Positions 6,762 through 15,918 of a stretch of DNA of 42,658 bases are shown here, in pieces. The stretch spans positions 52,113-94,770 of the forward strand of contig NZ_KN882182.1 in assembly GCF_000934755.1 (NCBI RefSeq). The letters are read 5' to 3'. Below the pieces are notes generated by a model. That model saw only the letters and a program-made list of their open reading frames with translations. It did not search any database and was not told the DNA's origin. Every line of letters starts with the position of its first letter. Positions within the stretch are counted from its first letter, which is position 1. Made by a program: the position numbers and the translations under genes. Source of the stretch: Desulfonatronovibrio magnus. Lineage in GTDB: Bacteria > Desulfobacterota > Desulfovibrionia > Desulfovibrionales > Desulfonatronovibrionaceae.

Positions 6762-8594
6762 ATGAATATGGTTGAAAAAACCGACAGTAAGATTCCAGGA
6801 GACCTACCTGTCACTCCTGGGGTCTATCTCATGAAAAATGAGCGCAATCACATCATTTATGTTGGTAAAGCCAAAAACATTAATAAAAGGGTAAGCTCAT
6901 ATTTTCGATCTCATGATACTCTGACTCCCAAAACCAGGGCCATGATGTCAAAGGTATGTAAAGTTGACTTCATAACTACGCTAACAGAAAAAGATGCCCT
7001 GCTGTTAGAGTCAAGCCTGATCAAAAAACACCGTCCAAGATATAATATAGTATTAAGAGACGATAAACAGTATGTTCTATTTAAAATTAACAAATCACAT
7101 TCATACCCAAGTCTTGAACTGACCAGAAAAGCGAGCAAGGACAACAGCATATATTTTGGCCCTTTTACATCCAGCAACGCAGCCAGATCCACATTAAAAA
7201 TAATTAACAAGATTTTTCTTTTGCGCAAATGCGGCCATAAAAAATTTAAAAATCGAGTAAGACCATGCCTGCAGTATTATATCCAGCGCTGCATGGCACC
7301 ATGCTGTCTTCAAGTCTCTCAGGAAAAATATGCCCGACAGGTTAAAAAAGTTGAACTGTTTCTTTCCGGTAAATCATCTGCACTTATTCAAAAGCTTAGA
7401 CAAGATATGCTTAAAGCCTCAGATGAAATGCTTTACGAAGAGGCTGCACAGATCCGAGATCAAATTAAAGCTGTTGAACAAACTATAAAAAGTCAGTCAG
7501 TTGTTATTCCCGGCGGCCATGACATGGATATATTTAACATTATCCAACATGATGGGGGGCTCTGTATAGGAATTATTTTTGTCAGACAGGGCAAAGTTTT
7601 GGACAGCATGAATTTCTTCCGCCCAGGTCTTGTTGTGTCTGATGAGCAAGAAAGGGAAGAGGCTTTGGTCAGTATCTTAAGCCAATTCTATAATCAAGAT
7701 AAGTATGTGCCGGAAAGAATCATTCTGCCGGAAAAAATATATGACCCATCCATTTCAGATATTCTCTCTGAGTATCGAGGCAAGAAAGTCATCATCCGGA
7801 AGGCAAGGGGCGATGCTTTAAAGTCTTTGCTACAAATGGCCCTCCAAAACAGCCTTAACCATGCGTCTTCAGTGATTCGCTCTTCAACTGCCGATTTAAC
7901 CCGAATTTTTGGCAGTCAGCATGAAATATTGCGGGTGGAGTGCATTGATGTATCTCATCAGTCCGGAGAAAAGACCAGGGTTGGAGCAGTAATCATGGAG
8001 CAGAATGCATTTGTCAAGAAGGACTATAGAATCTTCAATTTGGGACACATCATTTCTGGAGATGACTACCTTGCTCTGAGGGAGTTTATTATGCGCAGAG
8101 TAAAGTCGAGTCTGCCCTGGCCGGACCTGCTGCTTATTGACGGAGGCCTGGGACAGCTTAATGTTGTTTCAAAAGCTCTGCAGGAAAATAACATTGAGCC
8201 TGATTTCAAAGTTGCCGCCATTTCAAAAGGGCCAACCCGTGGCCAGGGACAGCTTTATGATCAGATTTTTGTACCCGGTCGCAAAAACCCTATAAATATC
8301 AAGCCCGGCAGCCCGGAGATGCTTTTGTTACAAAAAATTCGAGACGAGGCACATAGATTTGTTATCCAGAGCATGAGAAAAAGTAGAGGTAAAATTCAAG
8401 GTTACAGCCAGATTGAAAAGATAAAAGGTATAGGACCGAAAAAAGCAAAAATTATCTGGGATCATTTTCAGAGCTTGGAAAAAATAAGAAAAGTAAAGCA
8501 GGAAGAACTTGAAACTCTGCCCGGCTTTGGCCCTCAATCCGCGAAACTAACAGCAAAGGCCATAAAGCAATGGAATACACAAAATTCTTCATAG
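6762..8594 (+). CDS. uvrC: UvrABC system protein C (excinuclease)
   Basis: Makes both incisions in nucleotide excision repair as part of UvrBC on damaged DNA. 610 aa, normal length. Three close ATGs (6756, 6762, 6768) are possible; AAGGG at 6749-6753 gives 8-nt spacing to 6762, so I chose it. Domains: GIY-YIG nuclease at the N-terminus (PGVYLMKNERNHIIYVGKAK), a Cys-bearing linker (CLQYYIQRCMAPC), UVR motif (ML...YEEAAQIRDQIKA), RNase H-like endonuclease (ECIDVSHQSGEKTRVGAV, later DLLLIDGGLGQL), and C-terminal helix-hairpin-helix repeats (IKGIGPKKAKII, LPGFGPQSAK). Everything looks intact. The 3' end overlaps the DUF445 gene by 25 bp. Confidence 0.97.
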   Translation: MNMVEKTDSKIPGDLPVTPGVYLMKNERNHIIYVGKAKNINKRVSSYFRSHDTLTPKTRAMMSKVCKVDFITTLTEKDALLLESSLIKKHRPRYNIVLRDDKQYVLFKINKSHSYPSLELTRKASKDNSIYFGPFTSSNAARSTLKIINKIFLLRKCGHKKFKNRVRPCLQYYIQRCMAPCCLQVSQEKYARQVKKVELFLSGKSSALIQKLRQDMLKASDEMLYEEAAQIRDQIKAVEQTIKSQSVVIPGGHDMDIFNIIQHDGGLCIGIIFVRQGKVLDSMNFFRPGLVVSDEQEREEALVSILSQFYNQDKYVPERIILPEKIYDPSISDILSEYRGKKVIIRKARGDALKSLLQMALQNSLNHASSVIRSSTADLTRIFGSQHEILRVECIDVSHQSGEKTRVGAVIMEQNAFVKKDYRIFNLGHIISGDDYLALREFIMRRVKSSLPWPDLLLIDGGLGQLNVVSKALQENNIEPDFKVAAISKGPTRGQGQLYDQIFVPGRKNPINIKPGSPEMLLLQKIRDEAHRFVIQSMRKSRGKIQGYSQIEKIKGIGPKKAKIIWDHFQSLEKIRKVKQEELETLPGFGPQSAKLTAKAIKQWNTQNSS

Positions 8595-9175
8595 CCCCCT
8601 TTATATGCGCTCTTATTGGCTGGTTCACCAATTATCTTGCAGTAAAAATGCTTTTTCATCCTCGTCGCCCAGTCAGAATCTTTTTTTGGAACCTGCAGGG
8701 CATATTTCCCAAAAGACAGAAAGAGTTGGCCTCAAGCCTTGGTGATCTTGTAGAATCAGAACTGATATCTCATAATGACATTCAGCAGGTCATTCACGAC
8801 CCTGAATTCAGAGCCAAATTCAAGAAAATCATTCAGAACTACTTTCACAACTTCATTACTTCAAAAATTACAACTTTACACCCCATGGTGGCCGTATTCT
8901 TAAACAACGATACTCTTGATGCCATTCAAAAGCTTCTTTCACAGGAAATCGACAAATATCTGCCCCAAATACTGGAAAAAATTGCTTTGCATTTGAAAAA
9001 CAATCTCAACTTCAAAGAAGTAGTGAAACTGAAGGTGGAAAATTTTTCCATGGATAAGCTGGAAACAATCCTGTTTACCATAATGAAAAAAGAATTTCGT
9101 TTTATTGAAGCAATGGGCGCTGTACTTGGCTTTACCATAGGCATTTTCCAGTCAATTTTCATTTTTTTGCTTTAG
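8570..9175 (+). CDS. DUF445 family membrane protein
   Basis: 201 aa. It begins FFIAPFICALIGWFTNYLAV followed by KMLFHPRRPVRIF and QGIFPKRQKELA, the signature N-terminus of DUF445 (YheB-like) proteins. A second hydrophobic segment (GAVLGFTIGIFQSIFIFLL) ends the protein, so both termini are membrane-embedded around a helical middle. The function of the family is not established. It starts inside the last codons of uvrC (25-bp overlap), which suggests co-transcription and coupling. It stops about 57 bp before tRNA-Gln. Confidence 0.85.
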   Translation: MEYTKFFIAPFICALIGWFTNYLAVKMLFHPRRPVRIFFWNLQGIFPKRQKELASSLGDLVESELISHNDIQQVIHDPEFRAKFKKIIQNYFHNFITSKITTLHPMVAVFLNNDTLDAIQKLLSQEIDKYLPQILEKIALHLKNNLNFKEVVKLKVENFSMDKLETILFTIMKKEFRFIEAMGAVLGFTIGIFQSIFIFLL

Positions 9176-9188
9176 GGCAAAAAATTGC

Positions 9189-9217
9189 TTGACAAAAGTT
9201 GCAGAGACAACTAACTA
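9189..9217 (+). promoter_or_regulatory. Sigma-70-type promoter of the tRNA pair
   Basis: TTGACA at 9189-9194 and TAACTA at 9212-9217 with 17-bp spacing, 15 bp before the tRNA-Gln 5' end. No other promoter appears between the two tRNA genes, so they are probably co-transcribed. Confidence 0.65.
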
Positions 9218-9232
9218 ATCACTTTCCCGATT

Positions 9233-9306
9233 TGGGGGATCGTCTAGCGGCAGGACGACGGGCTCTGACCCCGTTAACCTAGGTTCGAATCCTAGTCCCC
9301 CAGCCA
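9233..9306 (+). tRNA. tRNA-Gln (anticodon CUG)
   Basis: Cloverleaf: acceptor TGGGGGA (9233-9239) pairs with TCCCCCA (9296-9302), discriminator G and encoded CCA follow. The anticodon arm is ACGGG-CTCTGAC-CCCGT, loop anticodon CTG. The T arm carries GGTTCGAATCC. Confidence 0.95.
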
Positions 9307-9323
9307 TACGATCTTTACCATGC

Positions 9324-9401
9324 GTCCCCATCGTCTAGCCTGGTCCAGGACATCGGCCTTTCACGCCGGTAACAGGGGTTCAAATCCCCTTGGGGACGCC
9401 A
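9324..9401 (+). tRNA. tRNA-Glu (anticodon UUC), integration site of the element
   Basis: Acceptor GTCCCCA (9324-9330) pairs with TGGGGAC (9391-9397), then G and encoded CCA. The anticodon loop is CTTTCAC, anticodon TTC. Its 3' part from the anticodon loop onward (9358-9402) is duplicated exactly at 34565-34609, showing that the mobile element integrated here and restored the gene. Confidence 0.95.
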
Positions 9402-9402
9402 A
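9358..9402 (+). other. attL core (45 bp) within tRNA-Glu
   Basis: From the anticodon loop through CCA plus one base; identical to 34565-34609. The match breaks immediately on both sides (c/t at the left, t/a at the right). Confidence 0.93.
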
Positions 9403-9446
9403 TGATTTCAAGGGGTTAGCAAAATATACATTTTCCAAAATATAGC

Positions 9447-9470
9447 TGGAAACGGTTTTGGAAACGGTTT
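9447..9470 (+). repeat. Left arm-type tandem site
   Basis: A 24-bp stretch made of two copies of GGAAACGGTTT, 45 bp inside attL. The identical 24 bp occurs at 34472-34495 near attR. The position suggests integrase or Xis arm-binding sites. Confidence 0.8.
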
Positions 9471-9490
9471 TTTTTTGCATAGCCTTTCTC

Positions 9491-10597
9491 TTAACAAGCC
9501 ACTTGGGAGTGCTTTTCCAGGTGGCTTTTTATATCTAAGACTTTCCCCCTGCCACATAAATCTTCCAGATGTGACCTTGTTTCTTCCAAGCCTAAAGATC
9601 TCAGATACCTTTCTGTTGTTGAGGCATGTTTGTGTCTAAGGATAGCTTGGATAGCTCCAACTGGTTTTCCGAGCCTGTAAAGGATTGAAGCTGTCAAATG
9701 GCGGATAGCATGAAAGCCAAAGTGAGGTACTCCTGCTTTTTTACACATCCGTTTCATAAAATGTTGCCTGTTTGTAAAAGGCTTTCCATAATGCTCTTTG
9801 CAGAAATGGTATTCTTCTTCACAGACAAACACATAATCGTGCCTCTTAAAGGTCCTGTTCTCCCACCACCACAGCAGCTTGGATTTTAATTCCTGAGTCA
9901 TGGGCAGCCAGTCAAACTCCAGGGTTCCATCTTTCCTTTTTCTGGTAGCCAGGCGAATTCTTCCAGATGGAAAATCTACGTCAGTCCACTTCAGTTTAAA
10001 AATCTCTCCCCTTCTTGCTCCAAGATGAAGAAAAGTCAGGAGCATAACCTGATCCTGCCCCTCAGCAACTTCGTACACTTTCCAGAAATCCTCTTCAGGC
10101 GGTACATACCGTTCCTCTCTTACTTCTGGAAACTTATCAACAAGACATGGGTTATTTGTAGGCAAACCAAGATATTTCACACCCCAATTCCAGGCAGCCA
10201 CAAGATTTTTGCGATCCTTGTTTGCTGCGTAGCCGGATCTGCTTCTGAACTGGACCTGAAGAGCTCTCAGGACCATTCCAGATGTCAGAGTGGAGACATC
10301 AGCTTCTGGGTCAACTATTATACCATTACGGTCTTTTGCAGCAAAGAATTCCTTAAAGGCCTTCTTTTTTTCACCATATGCCTTACCTGAAAACTTCCTG
10401 GAATAATCTAAGTAATGCTGAGCCCACTCACCCAGGGAAAATTCCGTGTCTGTCTTCGACCAGTCTTTTTGCCTTTCCTCGTTTTCCCAATTCAGAGCTT
10501 CCTTCTTCGTGTGGAAATGCTTCTGTCTGATCTTCCCATTCTTCTGAACTCTGCCTTTCCATTGAATTCGTCCGTTCTTGGTTATCTTTGAAGGCAT
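9491..10597 (-). CDS. Tyrosine recombinase (integrase) of the element
   Basis: Catalyses site-specific integration and excision at the tRNA-Glu att site. 368 aa. N-terminal arm-binding region (about 1-60), SAM-like core-binding domain (about 55-155), catalytic domain (about 165-345). Catalytic residues visible: Arg195 in GARRGEIFKLKW, Lys near 220-222, His296 and Arg299 in FHAIRH, His322, and nucleophile Tyr331 in TTERYL. AAGGAGG lies 7 nt before the ATG. The gene reads toward attL, a standard layout for tRNA-targeting elements. It overlaps the HTH gene upstream by 170 bp in another frame. The match of all catalytic residues makes it likely active. Confidence 0.95.
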   Translation of the reverse strand: MPSKITKNGRIQWKGRVQKNGKIRQKHFHTKKEALNWENEERQKDWSKTDTEFSLGEWAQHYLDYSRKFSGKAYGEKKKAFKEFFAAKDRNGIIVDPEADVSTLTSGMVLRALQVQFRSRSGYAANKDRKNLVAAWNWGVKYLGLPTNNPCLVDKFPEVREERYVPPEEDFWKVYEVAEGQDQVMLLTFLHLGARRGEIFKLKWTDVDFPSGRIRLATRKRKDGTLEFDWLPMTQELKSKLLWWWENRTFKRHDYVFVCEEEYHFCKEHYGKPFTNRQHFMKRMCKKAGVPHFGFHAIRHLTASILYRLGKPVGAIQAILRHKHASTTERYLRSLGLEETRSHLEDLCGRGKVLDIKSHLEKHSQVAC

Positions 10598-10826
10598 AAG
10601 TGTTCCTCCTTAATGCACTCACTATGTTTTTTTCAAAGAACAAGATTCGACCTGTTGGTCCTGTTGGACGAATTCCACCGATGGCTGCATAATGCTTCCT
10701 CACCGTGTCTTCGTCAAGCCCTACATAGGCCGCTACATCCTTAGTAGACAACCTCCGGCCTAGTTCTGAATCAAGAATCCTGAACTCTTGCCCCTGCCCG
10801 TTTGAATGTTTTGCTAACTGTTTCAT
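10428..10826 (-). CDS. Helix-turn-helix DNA-binding protein, possible excisionase
   Basis: 132 aa from the ATG at 10826. Residues about 25-75 read LSTKDVAAYVGLDEDTVRKHY followed by GGIRPTGPTGRILFFEKNIV, a MerR/Xis-like winged-helix pattern in which the second part forms the wing. The C-terminal third, after YAFKDNQ, is charged, low in structure, and lies inside the 5' end of the integrase gene (170-bp overlap). An excisionase or integrase regulator is inferred from position. No clear ribosome binding site; an upstream in-frame TTG near 10904 is an alternative start. Confidence 0.65.
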   Translation of the reverse strand: MKQLAKHSNGQGQEFRILDSELGRRLSTKDVAAYVGLDEDTVRKHYAAIGGIRPTGPTGRILFFEKNIVSALRRNTYAFKDNQERTNSMERQSSEEWEDQTEAFPHEEGSSELGKRGKAKRLVEDRHGIFPG

Positions 10827-11108
10827 GTTACAGTATAGCGTTACAAATCCAAAAATTTTAGTTTTTTCTTGAAATTTGTTTACTCTTTCGGTGGGACATA
10901 CCAACTTTATTATGTAATTTCAAAGACTTATGCACCCAAAAAATTTTCATCAAAGATCAGGTTTTGGCTCTGTTTGGTTTGAAAAACGGTTGTATGGGGG
11001 CTGGTTTGTGGCTGGGAGAGTGAGTCGAGAGATATTGATTCGCGTGGGCTATTATCTTATGGTTCTGGATAAATTATGCAGCCCGGAACTCGGGCTCAGG
11101 GAGAAATC

Positions 11109-11375
11109 ATGAAAAAGAAATTCACACTTATTTTGCTGGCGTTAGGCCTGATGCTGCTTTTAGGAGTTCAACCAGCCATGACCTTTCTAGCTCTTGATGG
11201 AAGAGCCCTTGTAGCTGAACGCTGCACAACATGTCACAACCTGGATCGTATAGAACGCAGGTTCGGCCAAGATTTGGCCTTTTGGGAAAGTACTGTGGAC
11301 CGGATGCTGGGTAAACGGAACATGCTAAGCGAAGCAGAACGAAAGGCAGTTTTAGCTTATCTGATTAATCCTTAG
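11109..11375 (+). CDS. Small monoheme c-type cytochrome
   Basis: 88 aa from the ATG at 11109 (GGGAGAAATC precedes it). A Sec signal peptide (KKKFTLILLALGLMLLLGV...AMT) is followed by one heme-binding CTTCH motif in ALVAERCTTCHNLDRI and a C-terminal Met (RMLG or NML) that could be the sixth ligand. The protein is therefore probably periplasmic and carries one covalent heme. It sits inside the mobile element between the integrase module and the hsd operon, and ends 8 bp from the convergent hsdR. A 57-bp copy of its 3' end survives just outside attR (34681-34737). The electron-transfer partner is unknown. Confidence 0.85.
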   Translation: MKKKFTLILLALGLMLLLGVQPAMTFLALDGRALVAERCTTCHNLDRIERRFGQDLAFWESTVDRMLGKRNMLSEAERKAVLAYLINP

Positions 11376-11383
11376 CCCTGCAC

Positions 11384-14300
11384 TTAAGCTGTCATACCCA
11401 GCACCCGAGGCTGGGTATCCTTCAGAGCGTTGAAAATCCCGTCTACAACATTATCCTTCCCGGCAAATAAACCATCAGGGCCGCCAGAGTGCAGGTTGGA
11501 AAAGGGCGGTTCATACAAAGCAGCACCTTCCATGAAGCCTCTCGCTGTGAGCTGGTCAATAATCATTTCAATAAACCTGATCTGTTCTGATGTCAGGCTA
11601 TGGTCCCTCAAAAACTCGGAAAACACAGCCTGGGCTGCAGCCCTGTCGAGCCCCACCATGCTCCTGATGAAATGAGCCAGGGACGGAGCCTGACTGCGCT
11701 CAAGAAGCCCGGAAAGAAGAGTCTGCCCTTCATCCTCACCTATTTCCACCAGAGCTTTTTCCAGCCCTTCAAGGTCTTTGGGTGTTAAAGGCTGGTTGGA
11801 GCGCAGCTTGTGAATTACCAGATGGTCCTGATGATTTTTCAGGTATTCCCGGACCTTTTTTTCATACTGCAGGCTGGTCATCTTGGGCATATCTGGAAAA
11901 TCTTCCTGCACAACGTTTACTATCTCGTCCTTAAAATCAGTATACACGACCTTGCGGGTTTTCTTATCCAGAAAAGGTGTCAAAACTCTTAGCCTGACTC
12001 GCATATCCTCAAGGATCTCTAAGTTGATACCTTCCCAGAAACCATTATCCTGCAGAGCTGCAAGATAGGCCAGCTCTGTCTTTACCGCTGGGATATTGGC
12101 TTTTTCTTCCAAAAGCATTGCAGTCTCAACCACTTTTCTGCGGTCTTTTTCAAAGGAATTGTTATCTCCACGGGATAGAGCAAGCTGCATACGCAGGGCA
12201 ATCAAATCAAACAGCCGGGACTCAATCTCATCAGTTTCTTTTTCGCTGGGCAGTCCGGCAATCTCACTTAGCAGTACCTCTTTATCGTCCTCACTGAGCT
12301 TGTCCCATGCTCCAGATCTTTGAAAGCGCTCAACACTTTGCAGATGCATGCGCACAATGAAATTATCCAGGTTCATGGCAGCCACTTCCTGGGAAAGCTC
12401 TTTGGTTAGAGACTCCCGCAGCTTAGACTGTTCTGGAAAATCACGCATGCTCTGGATATGGCTCAGAAGTTCTACCCTGGACTTAAAAAGCCTGGCCCCC
12501 AGAGATTCTCCCTGGCCTGCTTCTATACCATCAGGATTTTCCCGGAAGAAATCGAAATTAAAGCAGAAGTCAAAGACCCGGAAATTTTCCTTATCCTGCC
12601 CAGGGCCGAATAAATCAATGCAGAGTCTGGTTCCCCTGCCCATCATCTGCCAAAACTTGATCCTGGAATATACCGGCTTGAAAAATACCAGATTAGCTAC
12701 TTCAGGGATATCAATGCCGGTATCAAGCATATCCACGGAGATGGCTATATGCGGAGTTTTATCCTTGTTCGCAAAGTCATCAATCAGGCTCTGAGCGTAA
12801 TTGACCCTGTTGTCTATAACCCTTGCAAAGTGACCTGCAAGATGCGGATAGTGGTGGTTGAAGCGCTCTTCAATAAACACAGCATGATCGTGGTTTCTGG
12901 CAAAGATAATGGTCTTGGCCAGGCGGTCCCCAGCCTCTACCTTATGTCCATGCTGCATCAGGTATTTGAGGACCTTATCCACTGTGTCTTTGTTGAACAG
13001 CCAGTTGTTTATGGCTGAAGCATTTACCTGAGTGGGCAGTCCGTGTTCGTCAACATCATCTCCCCAGTCTAAACTTTCCCACTGCTCCTTTTCTTCTTCT
13101 GTCAGGGATTCATAGCTGATCCCTTCCCGTGGAAATTTCAAATCCACCTGCTGGACCCTGGGAGGAACCAGAAAATCATCCCGCACAGCCTCAGACAGTT
13201 CATAGGCGTCTGTAGGTACTCCGGGTTCCAGATCAAAAAGCTCATAGGTATTTCGATCCACATGTTCACTGGGGGTTGCGGTCAGTCCTATGAGCATGGA
13301 GTCAAAATACCTGAATATGGCTCCGTATTTCTGGTAAACTGAGCGGTGGGCCTCATCAATTATCACCAGATCAAAATGTCCCACACCAAAGCGGGCAGTA
13401 TTGCCTTTTGTTTCATCTATGAGCCCCATCATGGTGGGATAGGTGCTGACGTATACTCTGCCCTGGCCGTCCTTTTCAGATATCAGATTAACCGGGCTTG
13501 ATTCCGGAAGGTGGGCTTTAAAAGCGTTTACTGCCTGCCGTACCAGGGATACCCGATCTGCCAGGAACAAGGCTCTTTTTACCCATCCCGCTCGCTGCAG
13601 TACGTCCACTAAGGCAATGGCTATCCTGGTTTTGCCTGTGCCTGTAGCCATAACCAGAAGGGCCTTTCTTCTGCCCTGGGCCAGCTGTTTGAAAATGCTG
13701 CCAATAGATCTTTTCTGATAATAGCGCCCGGCTATGGCTTCTTTGATCTGGGATACATCAAGGGAAGTGCGTTGCTTGCGTCTTGTTATGAGCCGGGTCA
13801 ATTCATCTTTTTTGTAAAACCCTGTTACCTGTCTGGAGGGATAAGTTAAATCATCCCAGATCCAGGTGTGGTACCCATTGGTATAAAAAATTACCGGCCT
13901 CTGCCCGTGCATGTTTTCTAAGCAGTCTGCGTACAGCTTGGCCTGCTGTTTACCTGTATCAGGATTAATAGTGGATTTCTTGGCTTCTACAACGGCAAGG
14001 GGCTTGCCATCATCACCCCAGAGTACATAATCAGCATATCCAAAGCCTTTGGGGTTGGGCATCCCAGATAACTTGTATTCCCTGTCCCTGGGCCCATCCA
14101 AGGACCATCCCGCACGCTTAAGTTCTACATCAATCAGATAATGGCGGGTCTGGGCTTCGGTATAATCATGGGGATCAGTCTGCTGCTCGGCCCTGGCCTT
14201 AACTACAGTCAGCTCATCGCGCAAAGCCTGGATCTGTGCATCCAAGGCATCGCGCTCTTTTTGCTGCTTCAGGTTATCCTTGTTTTTTTGAATCAGCTGC

Positions 14301-14776
14301 TCTTCCAGTTCCAGCAGCTTTTTGCGCGGGACAACTTCAGCCCTGTCAACAGGTCTTGGGATGATATCCATATCCCAGATCACATTGTCTATTCCGGTAT
14401 CAGGGGAGTATGTACGGCAAAGCCAGTAGCATAAATGGTGCAGTTCACGCACTACCTGAAGAGCATCCCGCTCACTTACCGGCCTTGGATTATGGACTGC
14501 CAGATTTCCCATCTTGAGGATCACTCTGGCTTTTTGAAACACAGCTTCAGGCAGAAGATTCTGAAAACTTGGCTCATGCAGCAAAGCCCCAAGCTTTTGA
14601 TCATAAGGCATGTTCAGGCTGTTATCGTGGCGGTAAAGCCAGTGGGTTGCAGCCTCTAAGGCAAAACGGGCATGAAAGCAGGCTGCCCTGGGATCACTCA
14701 AAATATGGCCTTCTGCCTTGCATGCTGAATCTGCAATAGCTTTGAACTTACCGGGCAGGAAGGCGAAATTACTCAT
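11384..14776 (-). CDS. hsdR: Type I restriction enzyme R (endonuclease/translocase) subunit
   Basis: 1130 aa. Cleaves unmodified DNA after ATP-driven translocation, in complex with HsdM and HsdS. An N-terminal DUF4145-like helical domain (about 1-130) is followed by a coiled coil, an HSDR_N nuclease with YADYVLW...LAVVEAKKS (PD-(D/E)XK), and an SF2 helicase: MATGTGKTRIA Walker A near 380, DEAHRS near 475, GLTATPSEH, and MMGRGTRLC. The C-terminal region is of the EcoEI/EcoR124 R-subunit type. GGGGAG lies 8 nt before the ATG and the start is 2 bp after the hsdS stop. All motifs are intact, so the system looks functional. Last gene of the minus-strand hsdM-hsdS-hsdR operon. Confidence 0.95.
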   Translation of the reverse strand: MSNFAFLPGKFKAIADSACKAEGHILSDPRAACFHARFALEAATHWLYRHDNSLNMPYDQKLGALLHEPSFQNLLPEAVFQKARVILKMGNLAVHNPRPVSERDALQVVRELHHLCYWLCRTYSPDTGIDNVIWDMDIIPRPVDRAEVVPRKKLLELEEQLIQKNKDNLKQQKERDALDAQIQALRDELTVVKARAEQQTDPHDYTEAQTRHYLIDVELKRAGWSLDGPRDREYKLSGMPNPKGFGYADYVLWGDDGKPLAVVEAKKSTINPDTGKQQAKLYADCLENMHGQRPVIFYTNGYHTWIWDDLTYPSRQVTGFYKKDELTRLITRRKQRTSLDVSQIKEAIAGRYYQKRSIGSIFKQLAQGRRKALLVMATGTGKTRIAIALVDVLQRAGWVKRALFLADRVSLVRQAVNAFKAHLPESSPVNLISEKDGQGRVYVSTYPTMMGLIDETKGNTARFGVGHFDLVIIDEAHRSVYQKYGAIFRYFDSMLIGLTATPSEHVDRNTYELFDLEPGVPTDAYELSEAVRDDFLVPPRVQQVDLKFPREGISYESLTEEEKEQWESLDWGDDVDEHGLPTQVNASAINNWLFNKDTVDKVLKYLMQHGHKVEAGDRLAKTIIFARNHDHAVFIEERFNHHYPHLAGHFARVIDNRVNYAQSLIDDFANKDKTPHIAISVDMLDTGIDIPEVANLVFFKPVYSRIKFWQMMGRGTRLCIDLFGPGQDKENFRVFDFCFNFDFFRENPDGIEAGQGESLGARLFKSRVELLSHIQSMRDFPEQSKLRESLTKELSQEVAAMNLDNFIVRMHLQSVERFQRSGAWDKLSEDDKEVLLSEIAGLPSEKETDEIESRLFDLIALRMQLALSRGDNNSFEKDRRKVVETAMLLEEKANIPAVKTELAYLAALQDNGFWEGINLEILEDMRVRLRVLTPFLDKKTRKVVYTDFKDEIVNVVQEDFPDMPKMTSLQYEKKVREYLKNHQDHLVIHKLRSNQPLTPKDLEGLEKALVEIGEDEGQTLLSGLLERSQAPSLAHFIRSMVGLDRAAAQAVFSEFLRDHSLTSEQIRFIEMIIDQLTARGFMEGAALYEPPFSNLHSGGPDGLFAGKDNVVDGIFNALKDTQPRVLGMTA

Positions 14777-14778
14777 GG

Positions 14779-15918
14779 CTACAACTCCCCGTTAAAAGCC
14801 CTCTGCTGAAATGATGCAAACAAGGTATCCATCTGGGATAGCTGGGCCTTTAGCCTTTCCTTTTGCTTCTCAATGGACTCGACTGTTGATGCGAAGCGCT
14901 GCTGGAGGTCGAGGGGTGGGATTGGAACTAAAATATTTTCAAACTTACTCTTTTTCAGTATTGGTAGTGTTGTAGATGCTCCGTCCTTTGCGATCTTTTG
15001 CTTGAAGAACTTCATCAATTCAAAGCCAAAATTGTTATCAACCTTTGTACCCCATGACACTGCATTGATCTGCTGATTGAATGCAGAAAGCTTTAATGAT
15101 TTTCCCATTTTACCAATTGTCGCTCCTATACAACAAACCAAGGTAGCTCCCCTTTGTACTGTTCTCGATTTTTTAGCACCTTCTTCAGTGACTGTCCTCA
15201 CGCTATTGGACCACGTTTCGCGCAGATCTCCGGGCGTTATAAAAGGAATATCCCCGTTAAACATACCTTCAAGCTTAGATGGAGGCGTACCTCCAGTCTT
15301 TACTTCACCGACTTCTTTAAGCCTTAGAGGGCCCCACCCCATGGGATTAGTCACCGGATCTCCAAACATATCCAGGAAAATGGACTGAGTGAGGTCATCC
15401 AGCAAGGTAAGGGACTCACGGCGCTTGGCCCTTAGGGCATCAGCTGCATCCAGGATTTTGGCGATTCTTTTTTGTTCGGAGAGAGGGGGGAGGGGGATTT
15501 CTATTTTTTTTAATTTCGCCTTGTTTAATGTCTTACCCTTTGCCGCACGATCCACAAATAAAAAATAATCAACATTGCCAAGAGCCCAGTATAGGTAGTG
15601 AGGTTCCACTCGAGCAATATTATTGATCTTTAATGCAGCAATAGCCTCGTTAGTGTATAAGTCGCAAGCTGCAAAAGCTCGTTTTCCTAAAGATAATTTG
15701 AAGCTTAACAGGAGTGTGCCCCTCATTATCATCTTTGATCCACTTTCTTTTGCGCCTTTTTCAGAGATTTTTTCCTTGGTCTCACACACAAAACGAAAAG
15801 TACTCATATCGCTAATCGTAACCCATGGGAGATTGCCATACCAATAATCTGGATTTGATCGTGATGGAGTTTTTCCAATTTGAATGTCACAAATTTCGTC
15901 AAGAGATACTGTCTTCAT
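14779..15918 (-). CDS. hsdS: Type I restriction-modification specificity subunit
   Basis: 379 aa. Determines the bipartite recognition sequence of the complex. It has two target-recognition domains: the first (about 1-145) begins VSLDEICDIQIGKTPSRSNPDYW, the second (about 195-345) begins PLRLKEVGEVKTGGTPPS. Each is followed by a conserved helical spacer: PPLSEQKRIAKILDAADAL in the centre, and PPLDLQQRFASTVESIEKQ at the C-terminus. Both begin with the G-K/G-TP motif typical of the family. The ATG overlaps the hsdM stop (ATGA). The target sequence cannot be predicted here. Confidence 0.94.
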   Translation of the reverse strand: MKTVSLDEICDIQIGKTPSRSNPDYWYGNLPWVTISDMSTFRFVCETKEKISEKGAKESGSKMIMRGTLLLSFKLSLGKRAFAACDLYTNEAIAALKINNIARVEPHYLYWALGNVDYFLFVDRAAKGKTLNKAKLKKIEIPLPPLSEQKRIAKILDAADALRAKRRESLTLLDDLTQSIFLDMFGDPVTNPMGWGPLRLKEVGEVKTGGTPPSKLEGMFNGDIPFITPGDLRETWSNSVRTVTEEGAKKSRTVQRGATLVCCIGATIGKMGKSLKLSAFNQQINAVSWGTKVDNNFGFELMKFFKQKIAKDGASTTLPILKKSKFENILVPIPPLDLQQRFASTVESIEKQKERLKAQLSQMDTLFASFQQRAFNGEL

